Below are positions 42,180 to 53,300 of a DNA stretch of 64,000 nucleotides, piece by piece. The number at the start of each line of letters is the position of its first letter. Positions within the stretch are counted from its first letter, which is position 1. The notes beneath the pieces are model-generated. The model was given only the letters and a program-made list of their open reading frames with translations. It had not been told where the DNA came from and did not search any database. The translations under genes were made by a program, and so were the position numbers. This DNA comes from Pegoplata infirma (Eukaryota; Arthropoda; Insecta; Diptera; Anthomyiidae), in contig OY992540.1 of assembly GCA_963921195.1 (NCBI GenBank), positions 36,324,971 to 36,388,970 on the forward strand. The letters are read 5' to 3'.

Positions 42180-42249
42180 TAATAAATAAATAACACAGCT
42201 CAACAAGAAAATGCGTATTGCATTCTGGTAAGTGATTTGGATAGTGTCT

Positions 42250-42845
42250 GTTGCGCTGATTTCAAATCCGGAGCCCAAATTTGTGTATCACGTCAGGATT
42301 TTGAGTAATTCGCGGTTAAAGTACCAAAAAAGGGCATTTTTGGCCCTTTTTAAAAGCTTATAAAATAAGATCCTGACATGCAAATGACTTGGTATCGAGC
42401 CTATTCGAAAGCCTGTAATTTTCACTTGAAGATAAGATAAAATGTTCTAAAAGTTTAATTTTCTAAAATGGTAAAAAACTCATTAGCAAAAAACCTTCCT
42501 TTTTTTCAATATTTAGTTTATTTACACAGTGTTTTTAAACAAATTTCCATACAAAATCATACGTAAATTTTAGATTTAAAGCACTTGTGGCTAATGATTT
42601 TTTTACCATTTTAGAAAATTAAATTCCAAGAAGATTTAATCTTGTCTGAAAGAGAAAATTACACACTTTCGAATGAGCTTGATACCAAGTCATTTGCATG
42701 TCAGGATCTTATTTTATAGGCGTTCAAAAATGGCCAAAATGGGCATTTTTTGAAACTTTAACCGCGATTTTCTCAAAATTGTGACGTGATAAAAAATTTG
42801 AGTGACCGTTTTGGAATCGGGACACCAAACCCTACAACTTTTTTT
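42250..42845. mobile_element. Fold-back element, about 600 bp
   Basis: The left arm (AAATAAGATCCTGACATGCA, AATGACTTGGTATCGAGC) recurs inverted (GATACCAAGTCATTTGCATG, TCAGGATCTTATTTTATAGG). Centre near 42530. Confidence 0.75.
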
Positions 42846-42944
42846 GGTTTCATCCAAAACGCAGCGACAAACCTCAGATTTGTAGAGCGGTGTAATTACA
42901 ATATTTTTTTTTAATTTCTACCTAACTGAGAACAATGTCTGTCT

Positions 42945-43040
42945 CGTAGCGAAATCGATCAAGGGTTCTGGTGGAAATAAAACCCACAACCCCCTGCTTA
43001 ATAGGCTAACACGCTACCAACTAACCTACACGGCTCCCGC
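42945..43040 (-). repeat. tRNA-derived SINE-like or pseudo-tRNA sequence
   Basis: On the minus strand, GTAGGTTAGTTGGTAGCGTG resembles a tRNA box A and GGGTTTTATTTCCACC a degraded box B, separated by a tRNA-like distance. The box B departs from GGTTCGAATCC, so a functional tRNA is unlikely. Confidence 0.45.
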
Positions 43041-43112
43041 AATATTTATCTACTTAAAATATATGTTTTTCCGAAGATATGTATATACCTTTAAGAATAT
43101 TAATGTTAATAC

Positions 43113-43571
43113 ACATGAGCAGATTATAGCGTGATTCACGCGTGAGTGTGACTGATTTCAATTTTACTCACGTGATTGTGAGTGAGTGGAGAAAAAATTG
43201 CGTGAGTGTGCGTGAGTAAGATTTTTTCGTGAGTGAGTGTGCGTGAGTCGATTTTTTTGCGTGAGTTTGCGTGATTTATTTTCTCTTCATATTTCCTTTT
43301 GTACCAAAAAAAGCAACAAAAAATTGTAAAATATGGCTTAATTTTATATTTCGTCCCGAAAGCAAAAAAAAAAAAATGCAAAATTTCGCTGAATTTTAAA
43401 TTTTGCTGAAAATTTTGAATGATTTTTGAAATTTGTTTTTGTATAAAGAAGTGTTTCGTGAGTGAGTGTGAGAAGAAAAAATATGCTCGTGAGTGAGTGT
43501 GCGTGATTCAAAAATTTCTGTCTTGAGCGTGAGTGAGTGTGAGTCAAACATCACTCACGCGCCCATCTCTA
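43113..43571. mobile_element. hAT-like MITE rich in GTGAGTGAGTG motifs, 459 bp
   Basis: Inverted copy of 6212-6735. Exact 8-bp target-site duplication GTTAATAC (43105-43112 and 43572-43579). Right end GCGCCCATCTCTA. Confidence 0.75.
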
Positions 43572-43834
43572 GTTAATACCGATATGATTTTGTTATTTTT
43601 TTTAAATTTAACTTTTATTTTATAAAACCCCTACAAAAAAAGACAACAAATATAAAAATCTCGTAAAAAGAACACCCAGCCTAATTTGATTTTGTCGTTA
43701 AATGCAACAGATTTTTTTTAATAAAATCAAAATTACACCCGGTTGTATATCTCGTTTCAAATGTTAAACAAAAAAAATTATTGAGTACAAAAACTAACAT
43801 TTTTTTAAACATTACAATGTAAATTTTTGTTCAT

Positions 43835-45388
43835 CTATTCTCCAATTTGTTCTATTATTTCTGTTTGTTTAATCATTAAATGTGAAAGCCGATTGTCTTT
43901 GTTTTCTTCATAGAAGGTTTTGAATTCATTCGTTTGACTTTTTTTATGAACTTGTCCGATATGTTTGGTGCACCTAAGAATTTTTTTAATATTTTTTTTT
44001 AATATTAATTGGAAATTTAAAAAAAAAATATATCAACATACTTAAGATTGGAAAAGAAATCCTTGTTACAAATATTACATCTCACCACAGGTTTATTTAA
44101 GTGCATTGCTTGGTGTTGTTTGAAGTTATTACTTCTGATGCTCTTACCACATTCTTGACATTTCACAATATATTTAGGATTCTGTGTATGAAAATATAAA
44201 ATGTATTATTTATACAAACTTAATGAAATTATTTATCAAAAATTTACTGTTAACTTCGCATTAGCATTAAGAGGGGTGGCCGAATGTGATGTCATGTGTT
44301 TGTCCAGATCCAACTGACGGCAATATTGCTTAGGACAGAGAGTACATGTTATCATTTTTCCTAAATGTATTCGACGGTGCACATTTAGTGTTCCACGATC
44401 AAAGTAAGCCTTTTCACAAAATTCACATTGATATTTCTTTTCTCGATTTTTTTCATGTGTCCTCATATGATAATACAGTCCTTTTTTATGATACAATTTT
44501 AAATTACATATAGGACAGGTCGTATTACGTTCTCTTTGTTTTTGGTGTGTTTTTTCATGCGTTTTTATGTAACATGCTCTTATTAATTTTGCTAAAAAGA
44601 CACGATGAAAAGATTAACAACCAGTTTCTGTAATACGAACGTCATTCGTCTGCTACAAATTTTCATGTATTTTGTTATTGTAACAAAATACATACATAAA
44701 CTGGGTGTAGTTCTTAAAAAAAATAAAACTTACAACAATATTGGCACACTATTCTGAAACTTTTGCTTTTAATTTCATTGCAAGTATCCTCGTTATTATC
44801 CTCTAGCTTTAAAACTTCTGAGGGCTGTGGAATATCTATAAAAACCTCTGAACAATCGTTGTTTGTCTCCAATTTAATTTCTTTAACTTTTGATCTTTTG
44901 GCAACCTGGCTTTTCGTTTTAGGTGTTTTCCTCGTAGACTTATTCATAGGTATTTGCTTGTCGTTATCATCTGCTTTCGATTGTTCAAAAAATAGTGATT
45001 CAAATTTTGCAGTATCTTCATCTTGTATGGTAATTTCATTTTCCACTTGAATAATAAAGGAAGTATCACGGCTTCTGTCAACTATTTCTTGAAGAATTTT
45101 ATGAGACTCCAATGCCTTTTGAATTAAAAAGTGAGTAGCTTTTAAGTCTGTAGAGCATTTTTCACACAATAATGGATAAAATGAATCTGCTAAAAAAAAA
45201 ATTAATAGATTGGTGGACTTTTAATCGAAGATGTGGAAATTACCTTGCTCGTTTACTTGTGTATATTTGTAGTAGCAATCGCTGTAGGTCGTACCTGAAA
45301 ATTCGTCTATTTCCGTGTTCCAATTTAATATCCCGGTTTGCTCCAAGCAAATTCGACAAATTTCTTGATCTATTTCCATGGAATTCAT
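43835..45388 (-). CDS. Gene H: ZAD protein with six C2H2 fingers, 407 aa (duplicate of I)
   Basis: Exons: 45244-45388, 44734-45189, 44248-44591, 44042-44181 and 43835-43973; total 1,224 nt, stop TAG. ATG 45388 gives MNSMEIDQEICRICLEQ and a 145-nt exon 1; the frame is open a little further but only a TTG lies upstream. Exon 2 opens ADSFYPLLCEKC. The linker has AKFESLFFEQSKADDND and a basic patch RKTPKTKSQVAKRSK. Finger 2 helix: H-K-K-G-L-Y-Y; finger 3 helix: D-R-G-T-L-N-V; finger 5: SIRSNNFKQH. Finger linkers are NREKK and HLGKM. Only 584 bp separate its ATG from the stop of gene I, and 40 bp upstream of the ATG the sequence turns into the left end of a hAT-like element. Paralogue I differs at only 11 residues. 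Confidence 0.94.
44618..44710. mobile_element. Deleted palindromic MITE in intron 2 of gene H
   Basis: CCAGTTTCTGTAATACGAAC on the left and CATAAACTGGGTGTAG on the right; related to 33291-33409. Present at the same site in gene I, so it predates the duplication. Confidence 0.6.
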
Positions 45389-45427
45389 TTTGAAGATAAA
45401 CAAAATGTAAAAAGTGGACGAAACAAG

Positions 45428-45508
45428 CAGAGGTCCATGCCGACCGGCTCAAGCCGATCGGCGCGCCGCCGCCGGTCATTTTTGCATGAGCCGCGCCGCC
45501 GCCGATTT
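45428..45508. mobile_element. Left-end fragment of a hAT-like element upstream of gene H
   Basis: CAGAGGTCCATGCCGACCGG and the following GCCGCCGCCG-rich stretch match the left end of the complete element at 47563-49091. Homology stops near 45508, where unrelated repeat DNA begins. GAAACAAG precedes it. Confidence 0.75.
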
Positions 45509-45509
45509 A

Positions 45510-45890
45510 AAGAATAATCACAATTGGAGCGGGAAGCGTTTTCCGCAATTGTTCACACACGTTTTGTATAAAAACAAAAAACCACCGTCATTTCGTCACC
45601 TTATTATTGTTTTGCTCCATACGCCATTTTTGAAAAAAATGAGTTAGGAATGAAATATATATAATATAAATATCCTCTTTCTTATTCCGAACTCCGTTTT
45701 TTAAAACATCTTTTCAAATTTGAGATATCCAGCATTTTCTAAGAAAAACACACCATTTTGACGTTTTTTGAAAATTTGCGCATCCTCAGAGCGCTTTCAG
45801 ATAATCCTAAAGATAACACCGTTAAAAGGTTTATATAAAGCGTTTTTAAAGACATTTATAATAGTGATTTGGGAACGCTTCGTTTCACGA
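45510..45890. repeat. Dispersed repeat between genes H and I
   Basis: TTATTGTTTTGCTCCATACG, CCGTTTTTTAAAACATCTTT and CACCATTTTGACGTTTTTTG recur inverted at 60045-60230, and the first phrase also at about 58672-58692. Confidence 0.65.
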
Positions 45891-45972
45891 TCATTTCAAA
45901 TGTTGAACAAAAAAATTATTGAGTACAAAAACTAACATTTTTTAAAGCATTACAATGTAAATTTTTGTTCAT

Positions 45973-47523
45973 CTATTCTCCAATTTTTTCTATTATTTCT
46001 GTTTGTTTTATCATTAAATGCGAAAGCCGATTGTCTTTGTTTTCTTCATAGAAGGTTTTGAATTCATTCGTTTGACTTTTTTTATGAACTTGTCCGATAT
46101 GTTTGGTGCACCTAAGAATTTTTTTAATATTTTTTTAATATTAATTGGAAATTTAAAAAAAAAATATATCAACATACTTAAGATTGGAAAAGAAATCCTT
46201 GTTACAAATATTACATCTCACCACAGGTTTATTTAAGTGCATTGCTTGGTGTTGTTTGAACTTATTACTTCTGATGCTCTTACCACATTCTTGACATTTC
46301 ACAATATATTTAGGTTTCTGTGTATGAAAATATAAAATGTATTATTTATACAAACTTAATGAAATTGTATATCAAAAATTTACTGTTAACTTCGCATTAG
46401 CATTAAGAGGGGTGGCCGAATGTGATGTCATATGTTTGTCCAGATCCAACTGACGGCAATATTGCTTAGGACAGAGAGTACATGTTATCATTTTTCCTAA
46501 ATGTATTCGACGGTGCACATTTAGTGTTCCACGATTAAAGTAAGCCTTTTCACAAAATTCACATTGATATTTCTTTTCTCGATTTTTTTCATGTGTCCTC
46601 ATATGAGAATACAGTCCTCCTTTATGATACAATTTTAAATTACATATAGGACAGGTCGTATTACGTTCTCTTTGTTTTTGGTGTGTTTTTTCATGCGTTT
46701 TTATGTAACATGCTCTTATTAATTTTGCTAAAAAGACATAATGAAAAAATTAACAACCAGTTTCTGTAATACGAACGTCATTCGTCTGCTACAAATGTTC
46801 ATGTATTTTGTTATTGTAACAAAATACATACATAAACTGGGTGTAGTTCTTAAAAAAAATAAAACTTACAACAATATTGGCACACTATTCTGAAACTTTT
46901 GCTTTTCATTTCATTGCAAGTATCCTCGTTATTATCCTCTAGATTTAAAACTTCTGAGGGCTGTGGAATATCTATAAAAACCTCTGAACAATCGTTGTTT
47001 GTCTCCAATTTAATTTCTTTAACTTTTGATCTTTTGGCAACCTGTCTTTTCGTTTTAGGTGTTTTCCTCGTAGACTTATTCATAGGTATTTGCTTGTCGT
47101 TATCATCTGCTTTCGATTGTTTAAAAAATAGGGATTCAAATTTTGCAGTATCTTCATCTTGTATGGTAATTTCATTTTCCACTTTAATAATAAAGGAAGT
47201 ATCACGGCTTCTGTCAACTATTTCTTGAAGAATTTTATGAGACTCCAATGCCTTTTGAATCAAAAAGTGAGTAGCTTTTAAGTCTGTAGAGCATTTTTCA
47301 CACAATAATGGATAAAATGAATCTGCTAAAAATAAATTAATAGATTGGTAGACTTTTAATCGAAAATGTGGAAATTACCTTGCTCGTTTACTTGTGTATA
47401 TTTGTAGTAGCAATCGCTGTAGGTCGTACCTGAAAATTCGTCTATTTCCGTGTTCCAATTTAATATCCCGGTTTGCTCCAAGCAAATTCGACAAATTTCT
47501 TGATCTATTTCCATGGAATTCAT
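45973..47523 (-). CDS. Gene I: ZAD protein with six C2H2 fingers, 407 aa (duplicate of H)
   Basis: Exons: 47379-47523, 46870-47325, 46384-46727, 46178-46317 and 45973-46111; each has the length of its partner in H and the CDS is 1,224 nt. Exon 1 protein is identical to H. Differences from H: five in the linker, one at the first residue of exon 4, one near the C-terminus (Q to K), and four in finger helices. The helix changes are finger 2 position 2 (K to G) and position 6 (Y to S), finger 3 position -1 (D to N), and finger 5 position 3 counted back from the first His (N to K). Exon 3 has one synonymous against four non-synonymous nucleotide changes. A complete hAT-like element starts 40 bp upstream of the ATG. 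Inferred nuclear regulator whose recognition sequence differs from that of H. Confidence 0.94.
46754..46846. mobile_element. Deleted palindromic MITE in intron 2 of gene I
   Basis: Orthologous position and sequence to 44618-44710 in gene H. Confidence 0.6.
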
Positions 47524-47562
47524 TTTGAAGATAAACAAAATGTAAAAAGTGGACCAAACAAG

Positions 47563-49091
47563 TAGAGATCCAAGCCGACCGGCTCAAGCCGATCGGCGCG
47601 CCGCCGCCGGTCATTTTTGCATGAGCCGTGCCGCCGCCGATTTAGTCGGTTCGCGTCGACTAAAACAAAGCCGCCGAACAAAAATGTCCTAAAATTTTAC
47701 TCAATATGACGAAAAGTTGTGCATGTTTGGACACGCTCTATACACACAGAGATAATTTTTTCAAAGACCTTTCATTTGCTGTGCAACATGACTAATATAG
47801 GAGATAAACGAAAAAAACTGAAAAGCAGTTTCTTCCCACCTCATTTGCACTCACTAAATATATATTTGGGCCGTTAAAAAATTACGTGTCCCTTTGTTTT
47901 TCCTGCTCTATATAAAGCCAATTCCATAAATATTGGAGGGTGACACCAGGTAGACTTCCCCTTTTAAGCTTTACCCTAAGAACTAGAGATGGGCACAGTT
48001 CACGTGATTTGCGTGATTCACGTGAACTACGCCTGAGTCTGAGTGATTTTTATTTTAATCACGTGATTGTGAGTAAGCGTTAGTTGAAAAACGTGATTAG
48101 TGAGTGAGTCAAACTTTTGCGTGAGTGATTAGAGAGTAGAGTTTCCCAACCCGGTTTTCGAATTTGTAAACCGGTTTTTTGTTAAAAAGACGGGTTAATT
48201 TCAAATTTTCCATAATTTTTTTAAAGTCGATTTTAAAAACAAATTATATGGAAATAAAAAAGTAGATTTTAATTTAATTTATTTTTCTGTGGTAAGGCTG
48301 TTTGATTTTGATCGCCTTTTGGATGTTTAATCTGATTTTGAAATCAAAGAGTCGAAATTAAAAATGGCGAATCCGATATGGCGGACATGATTATTATATT
48401 TTAATTAATCATTGTTGATGTATTTTACGTCGGTAATTATGAATATGAGTTCAGATTTTTAAAATTCAAAGTAGTGGTTTTAATATAGCTACAAATTTAA
48501 TTTTAATTTTTTTCTATGCTGTTTGTTATAGACAAAAACTTTCATTTGGAATCAAAGATTCGAAATTCAAAACGGCAGATCCAATATGGTGGACACTTTT
48601 TTGACACCTGTCATATTTGTCGAGTCTGTATTAGTCTGCTAAAATAAAGGTTGAAAATTTTCCATATAGCCATTTTTTATAAAAATGGTCTATTGAAATA
48701 ATCAGGGGGTAATTATTAATGTCTTTGAATCGTATCGTTAGCTCATTATTCAGTTACCATAAAATGACACTATATGGTACTGGAATAATGAGCTAATTAT
48801 ACGATTTGACGATTTCCAAGTAACATAATTAGCCCAAAGGTTTAGTATTGATAACATTTCCTTTAAATAATTGCTATCAAATTAGCTTTTGATAAGTTGT
48901 CTTGTACTGTTTTATTATATGTTTGAGCCACTATATACACTTTATATATTTTTTTTGGAAAAAAAAAATTCAATGAAAACAATCCTTCAAGCCGAAAAAT
49001 GAGCCGCCGCCGGTTAAAACTTGTAAAACGCCGCCGACCATAAATATTTGAGCCGCCGCCGCCGATTATTTTGGGTTGGCCTGGACCTCTG
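47563..49091. mobile_element. Complete hAT-like element upstream of gene I, 1,529 bp
   Basis: Exact 8-bp target-site duplication CAAACAAG (47555-47562 and 49092-49099). Ends TAGAGATCCAAGCC / GGCCTGGACCTCTG with GCCGCCGCC-rich subterminal repeats on both sides. Paralogue J keeps the empty site. It contains nested fragments (48600-48643 and 48704-48836) and no transposase frame. Confidence 0.82.
48704..48836. mobile_element. Palindromic MITE nested in the hAT-like element
   Basis: Ends GGGGGTAATTATTAATGTCT / AAGTAACATAATTAGCCC; core CATAAAATGACACTATATGG. A second copy is at 57312-57438. Confidence 0.65.
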
Positions 49092-49109
49092 CAAACAAGC
49101 TGTAGTGCA

Positions 49110-49720
49110 GTCAGAGCTTCGAAGGATTTCATTCCTTAATTCGATTTGGCATTCTGAATGAAAATTTTGTGATTGCATTCCCCAATCACATTTTAGCGAA
49201 TTGAATGAATTCACTTTAGACTCATTCGATTTATAAATAGCGATTGCATTCCATTTATTTTTCATTCGACTCTCAAAAATCGAATGCATTTGATTTTTTT
49301 TCATTCGACTTTTAAAAATCGAATGCATTCACTTGCGAATGCAATCGATTTTGTTTTCATTCAATTTGAAAAATCGAATGGCTTATTCATTTATTGCATA
49401 CAAAACTTAAAAAACTAACCAAGATAGAGCAAAACGGAGCCAATTTTTTGTACATAGTATCGCCAACACTTCACACTTTTTGTCGTGTAGGCAGTTGATA
49501 TGTGCATTTTCTAAATTTTCGGGAACACCAATTTTTTTGGAGTCAAAATTAGGGCCCATTAGGGCCATCGTATTTAAAGAGAGTCGGCGATAGTATGGAC
49601 CAAAATTTGGCTCCGTTTTGGTCTATATATTTAAAAAATTGATTGCATCGCAGTGGAATGATAAAAAATCAAATGCATTCGATTTTTCTAAATCGAATGT
49701 ATATTCTGGGGAGAATATAA
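49110..49720. repeat. GAATGCATTCGATT-rich repeat region upstream of gene I
   Basis: Repeated GAATGCATTCGATTT and TCATTCGACTTTTAAAAATC phrases in both orientations. No exon recognised. Confidence 0.5.
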
Positions 49721-49827
49721 AAAATCTTTAAAAAAGAGCACCCAAAAAAATTTAATGATGTCACAAAAATGCAAAACATTTTTTAATAAAAATTACATCC
49801 GGTATCGTAACTCATTTCAAAAATTTA

Positions 49828-49833
49828 TTTATT
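49828..49833 (-). promoter_or_regulatory. Probable polyadenylation signal of gene J, displaced by a MITE
   Basis: The minus strand reads TTTTTGTATTCAATAAATAA, the family 3' block. It lies about 525 bp after the J stop instead of the usual 50-110 bp because a 475-bp MITE (49876-50352) is inserted between. Confidence 0.5.
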
Positions 49834-49875
49834 GAATACAAAAACTAATACTTTCAAAGCATTCCACTGTAAACA

Positions 49876-50352
49876 TGCTCTTTATAGTGCATTTACACTG
49901 GTCCTCTAAGCTAGCTTAAAGTAGATTGTGGCTCCAATCCAGTTTTAATCTATTAGATTGCCCATACAAATTTATTTTTTTCAATCTAGTAGTTTAGACT
50001 CTAATCGGCAAACGCAATCTGGTAAAGTTAGATACAACTCTGTATTTCTGTTATTTTCATTTTCCAACACTGAAAAACACCGACACAAAGCCTGCCATTT
50101 TGATGACGCCGCAAAGTATGTTTATGCCGCCGACATTGTTAATTGTAAACGCTTTCACTGTCCTTGTTAATCATACGGCGACTAATTACCGTCGATGTCT
50201 TTTGACGCAGTCACACACATTTATTACCAACTTGTTATTTTAAATGCCAATCCTAATCTTCTCAAATGTAAAAAATGCCAATATAAACGGTACAGATTAC
50301 AAAGTAGATTAAAATCGCACTTTACCAGATTAGAATTCCAATGTAAACGCAC
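49876..50352. mobile_element. TIR element in the 3' UTR of gene J, about 475 bp
   Basis: Ends AGTGCATTTACACTGG / CCAATGTAAACGCACT, with AGATTG/CAGATTAGA motifs inside. It begins 6 bp after the J stop codon. The matching 3' flanks of H and I have no insertion. Confidence 0.65.
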
Positions 50353-50358
50353 TATTAT

Positions 50359-53300
50359 CTATTCTGCAATTCGTTCTATTATTTCTGTTTGCTTAATCAT
50401 AAAATGCGAAAGTCTGCCTTTGTTTTCTTCATAGTAAGTAGTGAACTCATTTCGAAGAGCTTTTTGAATATCTTTATGAACTTGCCTCATATGTTTGCTG
50501 CAGCTAAAAAATAATTTTTAATATTAATTACACCGTTCAAAAAATTTTACTTAATCAAAGATTCAAGATCAATGTTTGTAAACGTCAAATTTATATGATT
50601 AGTATTAATCATTGATTAGATTTTGAAAGTTCTAATGTATTTGACATTATACCAAAAAAATATGAAAGTACACTAAAGTACTAAGGGCTTATAACTAATC
50701 ACAATTTAATCTATGTGTTTGGAAACAATGATTAGGGCTAATCATTGTTTCCAAACGTGAAATTTATGTGAAATTGATCAATGAATAGTATTTTGCCCTT
50801 ACATTTTTTTTAGGCGTGTGGAATAAGTGAAAAAATATTGAAATATACTTCTGATAGAGAACATTTTTTAAATTTTTTTGAAACAAATACCTTTTTTACA
50901 TTATAATGAATAAAATTTTTGCGTTTTATCATAGAAGTTCAATAAACGTGCATTTAAATGGTTCAAATATACGAATATTTTCTGCGTTAAATTTCACTAG
51001 GGGTCGTCAAAGGTTTTAAGTTTTGTGAAATATACGATGCAGTAAAAAATATAATAGCGAGACTGAGCAAGACAGAAAATTTGCCACAAATATGTATTAT
51101 GCTCATAGAAAGGTTTAGTTCTTCAATGGGCAAAATCGGACCAGGGCAAAAAAGTTCTCCCTGAACTAAACCATATTGTTGAACAATATTTGTTCAAAAA
51201 ATAAAATATTTTTGTGCCAAATAAAGTACATTACCCAGCAATTTGATCAAGGTGATTAGCAAATGTATTTTTTTTTTTGGACCGCGCCCTTTTGGAGGCG
51301 TGGCACATTGGGTTGAATGAGAGGCAAAGTGGCGCTTTATTCAGGGAAGCAGTAATTTTAACATATAATATTTTTTAATTGATGAATGATAAATAATACA
51401 TTAGAAAGCACCCTTTTAAAGAGAAAACATGTGGTTTTTATTTATTTTTAACCTGTCAGAATTTTTTTAGTGTTTCTTGAATATTGAACTTGATTCACAA
51501 TTTAAGCTGTAACTTTTAAACCAAAAGCGATAATTTAATAAATACAGTTGCAAATTAAAGTATTTTTAATGCGATAATAAAAATTTAAAACAATAAAAAA
51601 ATAAATATGTGTTAATACTTGCATAAAATTTGTTCAAAGTCGGATTTTTGTGTTACACCAAATTTAAAATTTTCCATAAAAAAGTCAGGAAAGTTGTAAT
51701 TCTGAACTATTATTATCATATTTGTCAGATATTATATTACACCACCCAGAGACATCTGCTAACCCCGCCCCCGCCCCCTTCTCACTCCCCACAAAAACCG
51801 TCCCTATCATTTTTATATTTTTTGCTTGTTGGAGGGTATCAAAGATTTGGCACAGCCGAATCTTAAACTCTTACTTGTTTATATATAGCTTACAAAGACC
51901 CACAAAAAAGGTCTAGACCACTAATACTTATGTATTTTTACCTTCTAAATTCAATTCCGCGATCAGAATTAAATTCTATCGTTGGGTTTTTCTCTAATTT
52001 ACAAGGAAAGTCCCCAAAAGTGAACTGACCTGATTTCCTTTTTAATTTGACTAACAATAAGTTAACATTTTTTAAAATTTTATTTGGGTATGTAATGTTC
52101 AAGTCTGATTTATTACGAAGAAAATAAGGTGTTTTTTCATAAAATCCATTAAAAATTGCATAATTTACTAGCATTTCAACAAAAATGCATTGATTCACAA
52201 CATAAATACAACTGTTTTTGTATAAATCTGAAATAACGCGTTTTTGTTCAAATGCATGTAACTTTTGCTATTTTTGACGGATTTTATTTAAAATACTCTT
52301 ATTTTCTACGTAATAAATCAGACTTGCACTCTACATACAGAAATAAAATTAAAAATTTTTGTAACTTTGTCAAATTCACAAGGAAATTAGGTGGGTTCAC
52401 TTTGCGGACTTTTCTTGTAAATCACAGGAAACCCCAACTATAGAATTCAATTCTGATGGCAGAATCGATTTCAGAAGGTCAAAATACATAAGGATAAGTG
52501 GGTCTAGTTTCTGGGTCAGAAACTTTTTTATTTTTTTGTGATGAAGTGTTATTGAAGAGACCGTATTTTTTTCATAAAATCTTAAATAAAAAAATAACGG
52601 CATTAAACGCGGACGTTTTTTTTCTTTTAAATTAAAGCTTATACTATATGCTTTATGCTTTATTATCACAATGTATAAGTATTAACAACCTCTTCCATTT
52701 TTTTTTATATTCCATCAAGTATTAAAAATACTCCAATTTTGGAACATTTTACAAAAAAATTTCAAAAATATTTTTACAACAATTTGCAAAAAACAAAAAA
52801 CAGAAATGTATTTGAAAATGCCTGAAGTTGATGGTTCCATAATAAAAAAAATACCTTTGAATGACTAAATACCAAAAAAAAATCTAGAAATAAGTTGATT
52901 TTCAATTTTTAGCACCATATTAAAAAACACAAAAAATTATTTGATTTTGACGGCGAATTGCAAGAAAAGTAAACAACTCAGAATAATAGTTGTGACATAT
53001 TTTTTAGTGTAATTTTATATACTTTAACCCTAAATTAATAATTTTTGTAAAAATTTTTTTTTTCAGTTTTGAATAAAGCGCCACTTTTGATCCATTTCAA
53101 CCCAACGTGCGTGGTTAAGAACAATTATAAAAAATAAAAAAATTGTATTATTTAAGCGGAAATAATAAAATTATTTTTTATCATTTTTATTAAAGAGGGA
53201 AGATGCCGTCAATGTCACCATAGAGGAATAAAGTAAAGAGATTGTAATTGGTTCAACTCTCTTTTTTTCTCTCACGCGAAATCTGTCGGGGATCAAGAAA

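Noticed and set aside
42945..43040. A functional tRNA gene
   Set aside because: The box B is degraded and I could not draw a convincing acceptor stem; a tRNA-derived repeat fits better.
45389..45403. Longer N-terminus (MFIFK) for H, and likewise for I and J
   Set aside because: The first codon is TTG. The ATG chosen gives the standard 145-nt first exon (148 in J).
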